A stretch of DNA of 64,000 bases from assembly GCA_026260175.1 (NCBI GenBank), contig JAKCWW010000105.1:62001-126000 (forward strand), in the 5' to 3' direction. The position numbers and the translations under genes were made by a program. The stretch's first letter is position 1. Every line of letters begins with the position of its first letter. The notes beneath the pieces are model-generated. The model made no database searches, was not told the origin of the DNA, and worked only from the letters and a program-made list of their open reading frames with translations. This DNA comes from Reticulitermes lucifugus (taxonomy: Eukaryota > Arthropoda > Insecta > Blattodea > Rhinotermitidae). This document shows positions 11,366-22,649 of this stretch, one piece after another.

Positions 11366-11452
11366 TACCGACGTTTCGGAGGAACGTAGCCTTAAATGTA
11401 AATGTAGACTTACATCTTTGAAGGGGAGGCAGAATATTTCTCCTGAAATTTG
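11366..11452. repeat. palindromic element core, decayed (family P-like)
   Basis: ACCGACGTTTCGGAGGAAC (about 11367) is followed after 40 bases by CTTTGAAGGGGAGGCAGAATA and TTTCTCCTGAAA. These are the two inverted hairpin motifs of a family P core with the outer arms lost. Confidence 0.45.
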
Positions 11453-11537
11453 ATAACTCACCTACCAGACTACACGGTGTCATAAGCAGTTAGAACTGTC
11501 AGTTGTAATATGATGATGCGACAGCACCTGACGTGTT

Positions 11538-11675
11538 CGTCGGGTAGGTAGCATCGCTGCTTCCTGTTCAGGAGGTCTCGGATTAGATCTCGGCAGCCAC
11601 GCTAACTCAGTTTTTCGCGTCGTCCTCAGACTCTCCAGGCAAATGCTATGATAATGCCTCCAGTTAAGACCGCAT
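11538..11675 (+). mobile_element. tRNA-derived SINE relic
   Basis: GGTAGCATCGCTGCTTCC, GGAGGTCTCGGATTAGATCTCG (decayed B box) and CTCTCCAGGCAAATGCTATGATAATGCC match the order and strings of the SINE at 28515-28690 (GGGAGGTCCC, CCCAGGCAAATGCCTTGGTA). Confidence 0.5.
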
Positions 11676-12879
11676 ATGTCAATGTCAATACGAATTCATT
11701 ATTCATTAATGATCCCTGCCATTCGTCGCTGTATAATTTAAATACTGTTTAATTGTACATAAATAAATACATTGGAAAGGTAAAAATAGTGGTTTTTCTT
11801 CCCGTCTTCCGCCAAAAATCCGAAATGCTGAAGTATGAAACTCTTATACAAATTTATCTGTGTCCGTTATGGCTTTGAAATGTGTTCTGTTCCTTGTAAT
11901 ATGCGGGAATAAATAGGGAAAGAAAAGACTCAAACACATGTATGTGGCACTAAAATTCAAGCTTTCTTTCCTAAAACCAACAACTTTTGTATCTGCACTC
12001 ATCCGCAATAATTGTTTTTCGAGTTGCGGAACCTGATACTTAGAATTATACTGATGGATATGTTTTATGTTGAAACACGTGAGTGGCATCCATCCACGGA
12101 TGTATTTCGAATAACCTGAATAGCCGTGTCGGTTTGTACCTTTCGGGAGGGTGAAGCAGGAGAAACTTTTGAGAAGTTTTCCACGTTTGTGGTGGTCTGG
12201 CAGTATGAGAAATTGCTTTATTGCCCCCGTAGCAATGCAAAGTCCATCGTGTCCGAACAGTGGCAGCCCAAAGATTAGTGGAAGTTACACTCAGGGGGGT
12301 CACCCATATACCACAAACTTTCTCGTGTGCAGAAAGTGTTCTTCACCGTTATCTGTAAAGCAGTACCGGTATTGTTGTGTGGGGACCAGCATTTCGTCTT
12401 GGTAGCAATCTTTCGGAACCTTCAAAATAAAAAATGCCGAATAAATGGGCGTATGCTTCGTGCTATTATTCTTTCAACTGTTTACCATTTGAATACTGAG
12501 TCATCTACTTAGTTATATAAACCTTCGGTTGCTCCTTGAGAATCGTACAGAACACATAAATACATTCTGTGAGAAAATGCAGATTTTCTTGTTGTTACAG
12601 CATGTGGTACGCTCCGTTGGGTTAAGCAATTGTGTGACTGATCTGCCAGTAGACAAAGTGGTAGACTAAGTCTACTTTTCCAAGCAAAAATGCGTATTTT
12701 ACACGGAATGCCAGAAGAACACACGACTATTGGCTATACTCCAAAAAAGCTGTGTGGGTATTTAGTTGACCCTGTAGCTCCGGTTTTGATAACGACAGTA
12801 ACAGATCTAAATTGTGTTCGCATAGGTGTTAAGAGCGGATTGAATTCGAAAAAGATTTTGATCATCATTTCAGAATCGC
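11676..12879. other. unassigned
   Basis: No gene recognised. Small frames on both strands (12046-12405, 12509-12724) overlap and look like chance. Confidence 0.4.
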
Positions 12880-13330
12880 TGACCTTCCCGTCTATTTTCG
12901 AAGGTCCTAACGACTCCCCGGCTTTAGGATACCCCAGAGTTTATTATTGTGAGCTAGATAAATCCAGTCCACGTCCTCACAATTTGTTTTTCTAAGATGC
13001 ATCTTAATATTTTCCTCCTATTTACTTCCGACCCGTAAGTCGTTCTTTCCTGCATTTTCTCGACTAAAATTTATTTTCCCCATTTACCTAATACATTCTG
13101 TATTCCCCATTCATTTAATTTTTTCCGATGTGATCACGTTAGTAATATAAGGCGAATCATATAAACCATACCTCATCATGTAATTTTTTCCAGCCTCTTG
13201 TTACTTCCGCTCTTTCGAGTCTAAATATGTTCCTTGGCACTTAAACTCATACATTAAACAAATCGTTTTGTATAAAACCATTACTTTCAGCGTTTCTCTT
13301 AGCATCTTGTCTTTTCGTCTCGAAGTGCCA
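12880..13330 (-). mobile_element. LINE-2 C-terminal relic, antisense
   Basis: The plus-strand frame ending LDKSSPRPHNLFF at 12995, and its continuation (YKPYLIM, FFPASCYFRSFESKYV) past several stops, is the recognisable antisense of the LINE-2 tail. Hence the element lies on the minus strand. It spans roughly from the RRIFGP block at the right to the W(I/V)DLAQD block at the left. Multiple stops and indels are present. Confidence 0.55.
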
Positions 13331-14334
13331 GTCTATGCACTTGTAGCCTTTGCCTTTCAGACATTAAAGTAAATATTAATTTGTTGAGACTCAGAGTCGT
13401 GATTTTTATTTTCTGAGTGCTATTTTTCCCCTGGCTGTTCTACCTGAAAATAATTTTAAAAATACGTTTATATCTTTATTGTGCCTCTGAACATTTCTAT
13501 CATATGTTAGATTCCTCTTCATGTAGGATGCATTTCAGATATCTTACAGGAGGTAAAACGAAGAGTAACCGGATAATCGTGGCCCAGCATCTAGATATAG
13601 CGTTGATTGCCACACGTAAATGTGGCTATTTATTATCCACCCGGATAGTGCGGTTCTTTAACTTGGATTTTGTGGTTGACACAATAAGGATATGTTGTTG
13701 GAAAAAGTGAGGGCAAGAAAACGTGTTGTGCGCCAAAGGTGTAAAAACCGTGGTCTTTGAATACTGAGTCTGGCTTTTAGATTGTTTATAATACATAACA
13801 AAAATAATGATAATTAATGTATAGTATATAATTCACTATGTATATATAATAGGTAAATTAATTACAAAAATGAAATTTAGAGGAAGTCGATTGACTTATT
13901 TCGATGGTAATTCAATTCCGCACGGACTTCCTGTTTTATTTTACTGTAACCTACCTACAATTCAGCACAAGACAATCGAGTAAGACCCTCCTGAGATTTG
14001 GCATTGTGCCGGTCTTAACATCTTCAGACCACCATTAGAATTTAGGCCACTCTATCCTACTGAAATTATTATTAATGCCAGTGTTATTCTTTCCGTTCTG
14101 GGGTGTATACAGAGAATTGTTTGTCGGTAAGAGATACATTAGTAACCATTTAATGCATACGTTCTCACGCTACACCAAAAACAATTTGTCCAGGTATGGA
14201 ATTGCGGGGTCTAATACTTGGCTGGAGATTTGACCATGCGGCAGTGCTGGAGGTCTCTTTAATGAAGTTAATATGCGAGAGTTCTACCTGAGAAGCTGGT
14301 AATTGATCAGCTAAACAACAGGTGCTCAAACTTC
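13331..14334. other. unassigned, AT-rich
   Basis: No gene recognised. A 97-codon plus frame (13417-13710) contains no domain I know. The 13790-13870 stretch is nearly pure AT. Confidence 0.4.
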
Positions 14335-14795
14335 TGTGCAACTAGACGATTTATTTCAGTGTTCAAAATACACCCTTACTGAATCCTGTCAAATTCCAAT
14401 TGGTGCACCTCACATCTCACCCCAATTTGTAGAGGCATATAAATGTTATCCTCAAACTTACATCTTCGTCTCCCAAGTGGTTAGATCTTCCGAACAATAT
14501 TTCGTGCTCCCCTATATTTTCATGTATTTTTCCCGAATGTCCAGTCAAGGTCATGTTCTTTGATTTTATCAATCTAATGTTATTTTGTGAAGAGTGAAAA
14601 TTATGAATTACTTCACTAAGCGTTTTCTCTATCTTCCTATTACTTATCTCCTGTTAGTCCTAAATATTCTTCACAGCATACTCTTCTCATATATCTTCTG
14701 TATACCTATATTCTTTCGTCAAGAAAAGAAACCGAGTTTTACACCCATACAAAAACAACAGAAAATTCAAATTATTACAGTAATCCTCAAGTGAA
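14335..14795 (-). mobile_element. LINE-2 relic, longest legible copy
   Basis: Reading the minus strand from the right gives FLYGCK (about 14745), then NRKIEKTLSEVIHNFHSSQ, NNIRLIKSKNMTLTGHSGKN, a stop, KYRGARNIVRKI, a stop, PLGRRRCKFEDNIYMPLQIG, VRCEVHQLEFDRIQ. These align block for block with the family pattern VVLYGCET / WRKLHNEEL..YSSPNIVRMIKS / RMRWAGHVARMG / YRVLVGKPEG / RPLGRPRRRWEDNIKMDL / WIxLAQDR. It covers about 150 codons downstream of the reverse-transcriptase catalytic core. Stops and missing bases make it non-functional. Confidence 0.75.
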
Positions 14796-16224
14796 ATTAT
14801 TTTTTCATATATTTTAATCTTTAAGTGTGTGGATAGGAGACCGAATAATACAAGATTCTAAGCCAAGTGGTAACAAGCATTTCTGGAATGTAGTGTGCAG
14901 CTTAATTCGTCCGTAATGAAACAATTTTTAGCTGTTACTCGAAACAGATCTGTTTGCATAATGTCAAACACCAAATTGTAAACGTTTCAGTGGCCTGTGC
15001 ATTGTGCACAGTGACATCTTGATTAGATGGCGCTATCCCCTGCACATTGCTCTGTCTCTAGACACCGCCTATCTTTACAGTGCACTTCCTGGCTTTTCCT
15101 TTACCGTCCGAGCGAGCTCTTAAGTTTCTCCATGAATGAAACCCTCCCGGGATGGGACGGGCATGCTGCCTCCCTACAGGGACCGTGAATAAGAAGGTCG
15201 TTCTCAAGAGAGGAGGTGCAGGACCAAACGAGATTCTGACGTGCAAGCCGTCGTCCCTACCACCTGTCAGCAGCGCAGGGATTTATCCGCACCCAGAGGT
15301 TTGTTCTGCCATCAAGCATTGGTCTGCCTTCCTTCCTCAAATTTCGTTGCTTTCGTACTTACTTTTTACCTTGTTCGTATACGTTACTTTTATTTATCTT
15401 CCTCATCCCCCTCTCTGTTCACTCTGTGGCAAGACAGACGCGATTCTCCGAACAGCAACTCACATCGCAACGAATACTACCGTAGAGAGCTCTGAAGAAA
15501 GTCTTGGGTGGTTTGCTGTAGTATGAGACAATTGGACGTGGAGCACAAAAACTATGGTCATGTATCCGTCCCTAGGGAGACACACGCAAATAAAAAACAC
15601 ACAAAACAACCTTTTTTTTTAGATCTCCACACCCTTTGAGAGTTTGACAATTCTAGAAATTACCACTTATAAATCTTCTACTATAGCTTTTCAACCTACA
15701 AGTTATACATTAAGAGAGAAACAGAGAAATAAGGTATAAAAGTTGGAGAGGATCCACCCATATGTCCTCATTCAGACCACTCCATTCTTCTGCCTAAGTC
15801 ACTCTAGACCTTAAAACGTTGTTGATGGTTGTTGTAGATTTTGGTAGCTAATAAATTACAAAAAGTAAACAAATCGCCCAGTCGCCGTCTATCTGCCATT
15901 AAGACGGACGTTAATTGTAAGTGACATACATAATTTGACGTTCCTTAGAAATATGTAATCTTTAATGGGACAAGGAGGGTTGGTCTCCCGCCTACATCTG
16001 CCAGGTAAGTGCACGCCGTACCAGGTCCAACGCTTCCGAACCTCAGGTTGTGATTTATCGCTCAACGTAAGAACAGGCCTCTCGTGTCGCTCAGCTCTCT
16101 GTCTTGAGATGGTGGTGGTGAAATTAAGACGGGATGTCTTTTGGGGAATGCCTTCTGCTTTCCTTCACAGAATTTTTGTTTGCTTCTCTCCTGCCAAAAA
16201 AAAAAAGTCACAGTTTTACTAGAT
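14796..16224. other. unassigned
   Basis: A 124-codon plus frame (15152-15526) and an overlapping 84-codon frame (15241-15495) sit in a GC-richer patch at 15050-15320. They contain no recognisable motif. The SSLPPVSSAG and YLPHPPLCSLCGK stretches are low-complexity. I do not call a gene. Confidence 0.4.
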
Positions 16225-16690
16225 GTGAAAGTTATTATCGCACCTTATCCGAAAGTAAGTCTAGGGTTTTGGGGCGTATGGTGACGAGGACAATATTTGG
16301 ACCGAAGAAAGAAGAAATAACAGGCGGATGGGGAAAATTTAATATTGTTGTATAGCTTCATAGGCTATCATTAGGACTTTCCAAGCAAGAAAGATGATAC
16401 AGATGGACCTGCAGCACGATGGGAGATATGACAAATATGCAGGTACAAAACTTTGACTAGAAAAACTCAATGTAATTTATAACTTGAGAGACCTGCATGT
16501 AGAGAGAGGTGTAATGTAATTGGATCTTTAAGGCGAGTAAGTAGGATGTGAGATTTTGATGTGGATTCATGTGTCTTAGGACCGGGTCCACTGGCGTGCT
16601 TCTGTGAACACTGTAGTGGAATCATCGTGTTCCATAAAAGGTGGGAAACGTATTGAGAAGCCGAGCCACTGTCAGCTTCTCAAGAATCTA
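16225..16690 (+). mobile_element. LINE-2 relic
   Basis: The 3' end of a 73-codon frame reads SESKSRVLGRMVTRTIFGP, then KKEEITGGWGKF, matching the family block LRVFENKVLRRIFGPKRDEVTGEWRKL. Past a stop, further blocks are degraded: an IKSRRM-like stretch at about 16380, WAGHVARMG-like at about 16405, and at 16545-16600 the DWIxLAQDRDxWRA block (GPGPLACFCEHCSG in a shifted frame). It ends near TTCCATAAAAGGTGGGAAACG, the usual post-stop sequence of this family in the window (compare 20320-20345). Confidence 0.65.
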
Positions 16691-16969
16691 TCCTGCATAT
16701 GACTAGTTAAACTCGCACTTTAAAAACATTGCGCATCAGAAGCTGGCGGGTTGCCGGCTGTATTGTCCGGCATTTTTTAGGAATTTCCACAATATGTTTA
16801 AGAGACTCATAGGACAGCACAGTGAAATAGACCACGACAGTTTATTTATGGCCCTAACAGGCCTATCTTCCGAGCTCGTTCTATGTTGTGTAACCTCTGG
16901 AGCTACAAGAGCTCCAAGAATCAGTTATGAATATTACGCTGGACAGAATACGACATTGATAATCGTCGC

Positions 16970-17225
16970 TTCTGGTAAAGGTAAAGATAAAATAGTCTCT
17001 GTGCACGCCATGAAGTCATATGGGGAAGTGGAGGTATAGCTCGATGCATTTTTAACTTTCGGCACGAGATAGAGATGTGTGGTCAGCTCATGCCCCGGCC
17101 GCTTTACCCCCGGGGAAAGAGTCCCCGGTACCCAATGAGTAGGATGTCGGGTGGACAGAAGAGCCGGTATGGACATTTTGGAGAAGAAAAAACCTCTTGC
17201 TCCTTCCGGTAACCCAACCATCACT
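16970..17225 (-). mobile_element. SINE (family X), copy 2, body and tail
   Basis: In minus orientation: GGTTACCGGAAGG, CCATACCGGCTCTT, CATCCTACTCATTGGGTACC, GGGGACTCTTTCCCCGGGGG, TAAAGCGGCCGGGGC, GACCACAC, CTCGTGCCGA, GAGCTATACCTCCACTTCCC, CATATGACTTCATGGCGTG, then the tail ATCTTTACCTTTACC. It is the best-preserved body of this family in the window. The tRNA head is not present on this side. Confidence 0.65.
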
Positions 17226-17334
17226 TGCCGGGCGTACCGCCGACAGCCTACTCACCATCCGTCGTGGTAGTCGAGATAGCCCTAAGATTAATAACATTTT
17301 TAATTCATCTGTTCTCTTGTACAACGTGGGAAAC

Positions 17335-17505
17335 AGGAGTAGCTTAGTAAATATAGTGACTGGCTACCGCGAAAGACCGGGATTCGATTCCCGTAAGCGG
17401 CGAAGATTATTGCATTTCCATTAAGCCTAACCCGGCTGTAACGTCTACCCAGCCTCTATTGATTGATAGAGAAACCATTTCCTGGGTGTTAAAAGGGCCG
17501 GAGCT
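17335..17505 (+). mobile_element. tRNA-headed SINE (family X), copy 3
   Basis: An A-box-like AGTAGCTTAGTAAATA (from 17338) and a B-box-like GGGATTCGATTCCC (from 17379) lie about 40 bases apart, as in a pol III promoter. The body follows: CTGTAACGTCTACCCAGCCT, CTATTGATTGATAGAGAAAC, CATTTCCTGGGTGTTAAAAG, GGCCGGAGC. It lies head-to-head with the minus copy at 16970-17225, about 110 bases away. Confidence 0.65.
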
Positions 17506-18189
17506 TTACAGTAACCACTCATTTCCGTCCATTGTTCAGGTTAAGAAGCGACACCTCCATTTCCTCACAGGCCTGCGTGGCGTGATGTTTAATTAAGCAG
17601 ACTGAGAACTTAAACTTTGCCTTGCTGTACAACGGTAGTGTCACCTTCCACCCATGAACGTCATCCTGACATTGATCTGAGTGATACAAAAATTATGTGG
17701 CCCGCAGTATATTAGGAACTTCTCGGTAGACTGCTCGCACTAAGAACTGCTCTGCGGTTTTGATGCTGCGTCTCAGGCCTCTCCTCTCCTTTTCGCAGTC
17801 ACTCAAACGCTCTCCAAGGCGTTTCTGAATGTTTGATGAGATTAAGACAGAAAACATGTTCTCGTCATCCAGCGTGGGACAGACGGAAGACACAAGTTTG
17901 CATATCGGTTGGTATATGTGGCGAAAAGTAGAATTACCAACCCGTCCTCTGAGTTGGGTTATATAATTTGTACATGTCAGTTAGGAAACGGCTGCTGGAG
18001 GAGGGGATTTTCGGTGATACGCAGGAGTTCCGAGTTCAGTTTCAAGTACAAGGATGTGGAAGGCGGTGCTTGTCATTTTACTGAATCGATGAAGTCGCTA
18101 AGCTCTACAAACAAGAACTTTGAAACTTGAGATATTAATCGATTTCTTAATCGCATTTCTGCATTTTAATTTAAAGTTCAATTTGCTTT

Positions 18190-18190
<1 letters not shown>
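17506..18190. other. unassigned
   Basis: No gene recognised. Two short opposing frames (17693-17893 minus, 17909-18130 plus) show nothing protein-like. Confidence 0.4.

Positions 18191-18225
<35 letters not shown>
18191..18225. repeat. (AAT)n microsatellite
   Basis: Eleven to twelve uninterrupted ATA/AAT units. Confidence 0.95.
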
Positions 18226-19094
18226 CACGACTTAAGCTGCCAAACTTCTGTGCTGTTAAGCTAATTATCATCCTTAGTTGTGCTGTGACAAACGAAAATT
18301 CAGTTTAAATAATTTTAAAATTAGTCCAGTATTTGGAAAAAAAGGGACGTGGCCTATCGAAAGGCACTACCTTGACACGGATTGAGAAAATAAAGAAATC
18401 CGTGAAATATCCAAGTCAGAATAGGATGTAGCGCAATGAATTTTCGAACGGGTTCATTTCAGTCTAATGGTACAAAAACCTGCGTGATGGAAGTTAATAA
18501 TCACATTGTGCTAACTTCATGAAGCAGAGTTTCCTTGAGACCGTGGCAGTTGTTTAGTTAGTAGTTATATGTATTTTACGGAGCCCGACGGTTCATTCTC
18601 AATGGGTTGAATATACCTCAGCCTATTGGGCCGAAATGAGTAGCTTTGTTAACTATGTTTCCAGTGTAAGGGTGATGGGGACGAATCTTATTCTCGAAAT
18701 GTGGTGTTTGCATTTCTAACACGGGACCGTGGACAATGGTCATGAAGTAAATAATTCCAAATGAAAAATATTCTTCTGGAGGACGTGTCCTTAGGACATT
18801 ACAATATGGACAGACCTGTTTGTTTGTCTGGCCAACTCTGCTTTATTTTCTTTTTTCGGACTGGACATAAGCTCTATACGTTTGCTGCAAAGGGTTACAG
18901 TTAATAACTTCTTGAATCACGAAGGTCTTAAATAAACCATTAAGGCACAGAAGTGAGGGTTCGATTACCGTCGGGGGCTTAAGTATGTCTACAGTGTTTG
19001 ACGGTCGTCTCCATCACAGTTCTTTTAAATAGTTATTGTGCTCTACCTTAGTGTTAGGCCTGATGCTTGTAAACGTGTGAATCTAGGTCTATCT
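18226..19094. other. unassigned, possible tRNA-like B box at 18957
   Basis: GAGGGTTCGATTACCGTCGG (18954-18973) resembles a tRNA B box, but no A box or SINE body is recognisable around it. Confidence 0.35.
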
Positions 19095-19455
19095 GCCCTT
19101 GGTCTGAGGACAGCAGACAGGTTGAGCGTGTTGGAGAATTAAGTGCCCAGAAGAATATTTTGACTATAGAAGGTGGATGAACTCTTCAAAAAATAATGTT
19201 GGGTGATGTGCGAGTAAATAAAGAGGATGAAGTATCAGTCCTGCACATGGTAGACGTAACAACCACATAGAAAATTGTAATAGGAAACCCAGAGGGGACG
19301 AGGACGCTTGGGAGACCTACGTGTAGATAGGAGGCTGATATTAAAGAGGATCGTGGACTAAACTCATCTGACTGAGTGTAGAGACCAATGGTGAGCTCCC
19401 GTGAACATGGTAAAAGAACCTTTCCGTAAGAGATGGAGAATCGTTAGCGTCCCAC
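19095..19455 (+). mobile_element. LINE-2 relic
   Basis: Blocks in order: LRTADRLSVLEN, a stop, VPRRIF (19107-19165), a degraded AGHVARMG region (19230-19255), GNPEGTRTLGRP (about 19284-19320), CR, a stop, EADIKEDRGL, and LAQDRDRWRALVNT-like bases at 19380-19410 (TAGAGACCAATGGTGAGCTC). It carries several stops and frameshifts. Confidence 0.65.
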
Positions 19456-19467
19456 TTGGTCCGGTGC

Positions 19468-19572
19468 TTGGTGGAGTTGATTAGTTAGAAGATCATTAGT
19501 CTGCAGAGAGACTGTCTACCGACCGAAGAACCGGAGTTAAATTCGCGGCAGAAATATGGATTTTCCCCCCTT
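19468..19572 (+). mobile_element. tRNA-derived SINE head
   Basis: GGTGGAGTTGATTAGTTAGA is A-box-like. CTGCAGAGAGACTGTCTACC, GAAGAACCGGAGTTAAATTC (mutated B box) and GGCAGAAATATGGATTTT follow. The last string recurs in a fragment near 44230-44275 (TTTTCGATTCCCGGCATGGG, CATGGATTTT). Confidence 0.45.
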
Positions 19573-20044
19573 TTCACTAGGAAGACGTACTTAAACGCAC
19601 CGAGCCTTCCATTTAAAGTGTATCCGAACTCTTTCTCAGGACCCGAATCAGCCAGTGCGTGCAACTGAAAGCTCGCCTGCTTGTGATGTCGAGGTAGCCT
19701 ATAGAATGCTTGGAGCTTTACCTACACCCCACTTTTAAGCGTTGATATCGTGCTAAAGCGTAACGACAACGTCGCTTTTCTTATCTTTCTAGTTTACAAT
19801 ATGCAGTCGTACAGTGGAGACGAAGTGTGTGAGGGCACATGCTTTGTTTATATTAACATGCCAATGAATTCAATGAAATGATTCGTCACTGTGAAGCTGG
19901 CGTCTGGAGTACGTGTATGATGCCGTCAGGCCGATAACCACAGTGCGCTGTCCCTAGTGTAGGACAAGAATATAAACCTAGGTCAACTGGAGAATAAATT
20001 AGAACTACCAGACCTTAAGTATCATTGGGATAATCAATCACAAA

Positions 20045-20365
20045 GAATGGATGTGTGGCGCATGTAGTCCGCATGGGAGAGGTAAGATGTGCGGCGCATG
20101 TAGTCCGCATGGGAGAGGTAAGATGTGTGGCACATGTAGTCCGCATGGGAGAGGTAAGAAGTGCGCAAGGTAAAACCTGACGGAAACAGTTTCATATCCC
20201 TCGGTTTAGATTGAAGGATCATATTTGAATTAACCTTAAAGTACAGGGCGTGAGAACGTGAAGTGGATTAATCTGGCTCAGGATCGGGTCCAGTAGCAGA
20301 GTCTTGTGAACAGGCTGAAGAATCTTCGGTTTCATAAAAGGTAGAGATTCTTGTCTAGTTTGGTG
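20045..20365 (+). mobile_element. LINE-2 relic with internal triplication
   Basis: The plus strand encodes CVAHVVRMGEVR, CAAHVVRMGEVR, CVAHVVRMGEVR, i.e. three copies of the family block WAGHVARMGEVR. The tail follows at 20250-20345: GVRT, then ENVKWINLAQDRVQ, a stop, QSLVNRLKNLRFHKR. The repeats are in frame (36 bp = 12 codons). The minus-strand frame over this DNA (20034-20222) is its antisense shadow. Stops between the two parts show the copy is dead. Confidence 0.7.
20051..20158 (+). repeat. 36-bp tandem repeat, 3 units
   Basis: Units at 20051-20086, 20087-20122 and 20123-20158 differ at only one to three positions. The unit is ATGTGTGGCGCATGTAGTCC followed by GCATGGGAGAGGTAAG. It coincides with one conserved LINE-2 protein block. 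Confidence 0.95.
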
Positions 20366-21711
20366 CCTATTAGCTGCTTTAGAAGAACAATTCACGATGG
20401 AGTTAGTAATATTTCAAATGAAGTGACTACTGTGTAACAGCATCAAACTCTCTTTTATTTTTTTCGTAAAGAACCTGGTTGTCTTTGTCATGTTTTTAGG
20501 CTACTCTCTTGCTCCAAGAATAGGCAACTTCTGGCTTCGTACCCAACAATTCACAGCCCCAACACCTCCTCGTTTGTCCTTGAATAGTGCACTTCTATTA
20601 AGACTTAAAGATATTGGCCAGAAGAAGCATTAAACAATTTCACCTCGTGTGTTATGGTATTTAGACGTAATTTCAGCTTTCTGATTTATTTAATTGCTGA
20701 TCTCACGAACAGACAGCGAAACTACAGCCACGTTAATGCTCTTTTGATGACCTGAAAAATGTTACAATTTTGTTCTGGCTTTAATTTCCCTCTGAAGTTG
20801 TTATAAGCGGAGGAAGAAGTGGAAGCAAGCTTGCGTGAGGTGGAATGTCTTGCTGTCCAGATTGTTTAAGATAACTAAATATTCCATCTTTTACTTTCAT
20901 TGTACCTCGTATATAAACGTAAAAGTGAAGTTTACGTCTGGAAACCTTCGAGTGTTTAAATTTAGAAAGTATTTTCACTTCTTTAAAACATTTTCTTTAT
21001 TTCTTTTAGGATGGATCCTCCAGATAAATATCTGTATTTTGACTCGTTGTATGTTCCTGCATGTTTATATACTGACTGTATGGCCGCGTGTGATGATAGT
21101 TGTTCCCATAAGGAACAAACACGCTTTGGTATTGGATATACGTACGTATGTATAGACTATAACCATACAAAACCATTAAATCTTCAATAGCCGGAGAAGT
21201 CCAAACAAACACCAACAAGACGGAACTAGAAATGAAATGAAAAAGTCGGTTGTTTCTACGAATTGACATTAGGTTGGTGAACCAAAAAGCAGAAGCAAAC
21301 GAAGGAACTGCGAGAGGTATTGATGAGTTTATGATGGACGGCTTATTATTTTTGGCTCGGCAATAAGTCATGTTGGTCATACTTACTGTACACTTGTACG
21401 TTCTGCAGGGATCGGTCTTCATTGGCAGGAAAAAAAATAGGTACTGGTGGAACAAGAGTGAAAGGTACACTTCACATTATGAAAGCACATATTCTGTTTC
21501 GCACACCTCGTCGGAAGCAAGAAGCATACAGCTGCGCACACAGATGTATTGTAAAGCTAATCATGCTAGAGACAGTGGGAGACTTCATCCTGGTTGTTTG
21601 TATTTTGTCACGTGATCACCATATTAAAAGCTGTGTATCTTACCCAGATATGCATTTTATGTTATGTAGGTACCAGATATCAAAATCTCTTTTCTGAACT
21701 AAATATGGGTC
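20366..21711. other. unassigned
   Basis: Holds the longest open frame outside the microsatellite: 154 codons, minus, 21006-21470 (including PLAVPSFASAFWFTNLM and FVPYGNNYHHTRPYSQY). I recognise no domain. The opposite strand also carries 81-106-codon frames, so low stop density may explain it. Confidence 0.35.
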
Positions 21712-21850
21712 ATCAAAGTAAAAAGACTGCGATGGGCTGCACATGTAGCATTAGTGGGAGTTACAAAAATGCATGTAAAATCTTCATCGTAAAAGCAGAA
21801 TTGGAGAAGCAACATTGGAGATCTAGGCCTAAAATAAACTTGATGTAATA
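21712..21850 (+). mobile_element. LINE-2 relic, small
   Basis: GTAAAAAGACTGCGATGGGC reads VKRLRWAAHVALVGVTK (family: IKRLRWAGHVARMGETR). It then decays through KAELEKQHWRSRPKINLM to a stop. Confidence 0.5.
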
Positions 21851-21868
21851 ATAATAATAATATTATTT
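21846..21868. repeat. short (AAT)n microsatellite
   Basis: About five ATA units followed by TATTATTTA. Confidence 0.85.
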
Positions 21869-22649
21869 ATACTGCAGAAATAGATTTAAAAGGCGTTGTC
21901 TGCAGTTATTCGGGTCAGGATAAGGTAAAATGAGGGGGTCTTTTGAATGCAATGATGCGTCCTCTGGTTCTGCAGAAGGCGGGATATTTCTTGACTAGCT
22001 GAGCAACTGTGTGCTCCTTTTAGTCAGTTCTTTGAAGTGCAAGACTTATGTTTTTGAAGTGACGACTAATACAAAACGCATTACAGTTTGATTAAGTCGC
22101 AGTTACATTTTAAACAAATGAAAGTTCTGTTATTCTGAAGGATAGAAGCTGCGAGTTAGACACTGCTGGCGGTTTACATTCACCAGTAATTATAATGAAA
22201 TGTGGCTGTACTGAGTCATACACGTTACATGTCGCTAACGTTTCCTTATATAAAGAGGTGCTTGATCAGATAAAGGCGCTGCAGCTTTAACGTTCTAGAA
22301 ACTATCAACTCCTTCCACCCCCTCCCAAAATCCTTTGTTTGCCTACATTCCTAAAATAAAATTTATGGGATCTTAAAGACTCAAAACTTCCTTTATGTTT
22401 AACCCATAACTATTTTAACAGCGTATATATGCCCCAGGACCGCACGGGTCCCTGACAAGTTTGACTGCTGCTGTATGAAACGGGGCTGTCTGGTAAACAC
22501 GCCTGTACCTGAACAAGTGAAGGCAAACATTACGACAGCAGTATGTGTAACATCATCAGACTGTCTTCGTCTCGACAGAACGACGTGATTTCTACTAACT
22601 GTAACATAAACGATTCCCAGCTGGGCGTACCTCGATACTTGAGTGTGAG
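21869..22649. other. unassigned
   Basis: No gene recognised. The plus frames entering the microsatellite begin here (from 22543), but their upstream 35 codons have no known motif. Confidence 0.4.

Noticed and set aside
12690-12995. Plus-strand 101-codon frame as a gene
   Set aside because: Its 3' part is the antisense of a LINE-2 tail (YCELDKSSPRPHNLFF), so it is a shadow.
15152-15526. 124-codon plus frame as a gene
   Set aside because: Overlaps another open frame in a different phase within a GC-richer patch; low-complexity Ser/Pro/Leu content.
21006-21470. 154-codon minus-strand frame as a gene
   Set aside because: No domain, no duplicate and no supporting context; opposite-strand frames of 81-106 codons occupy the same region.
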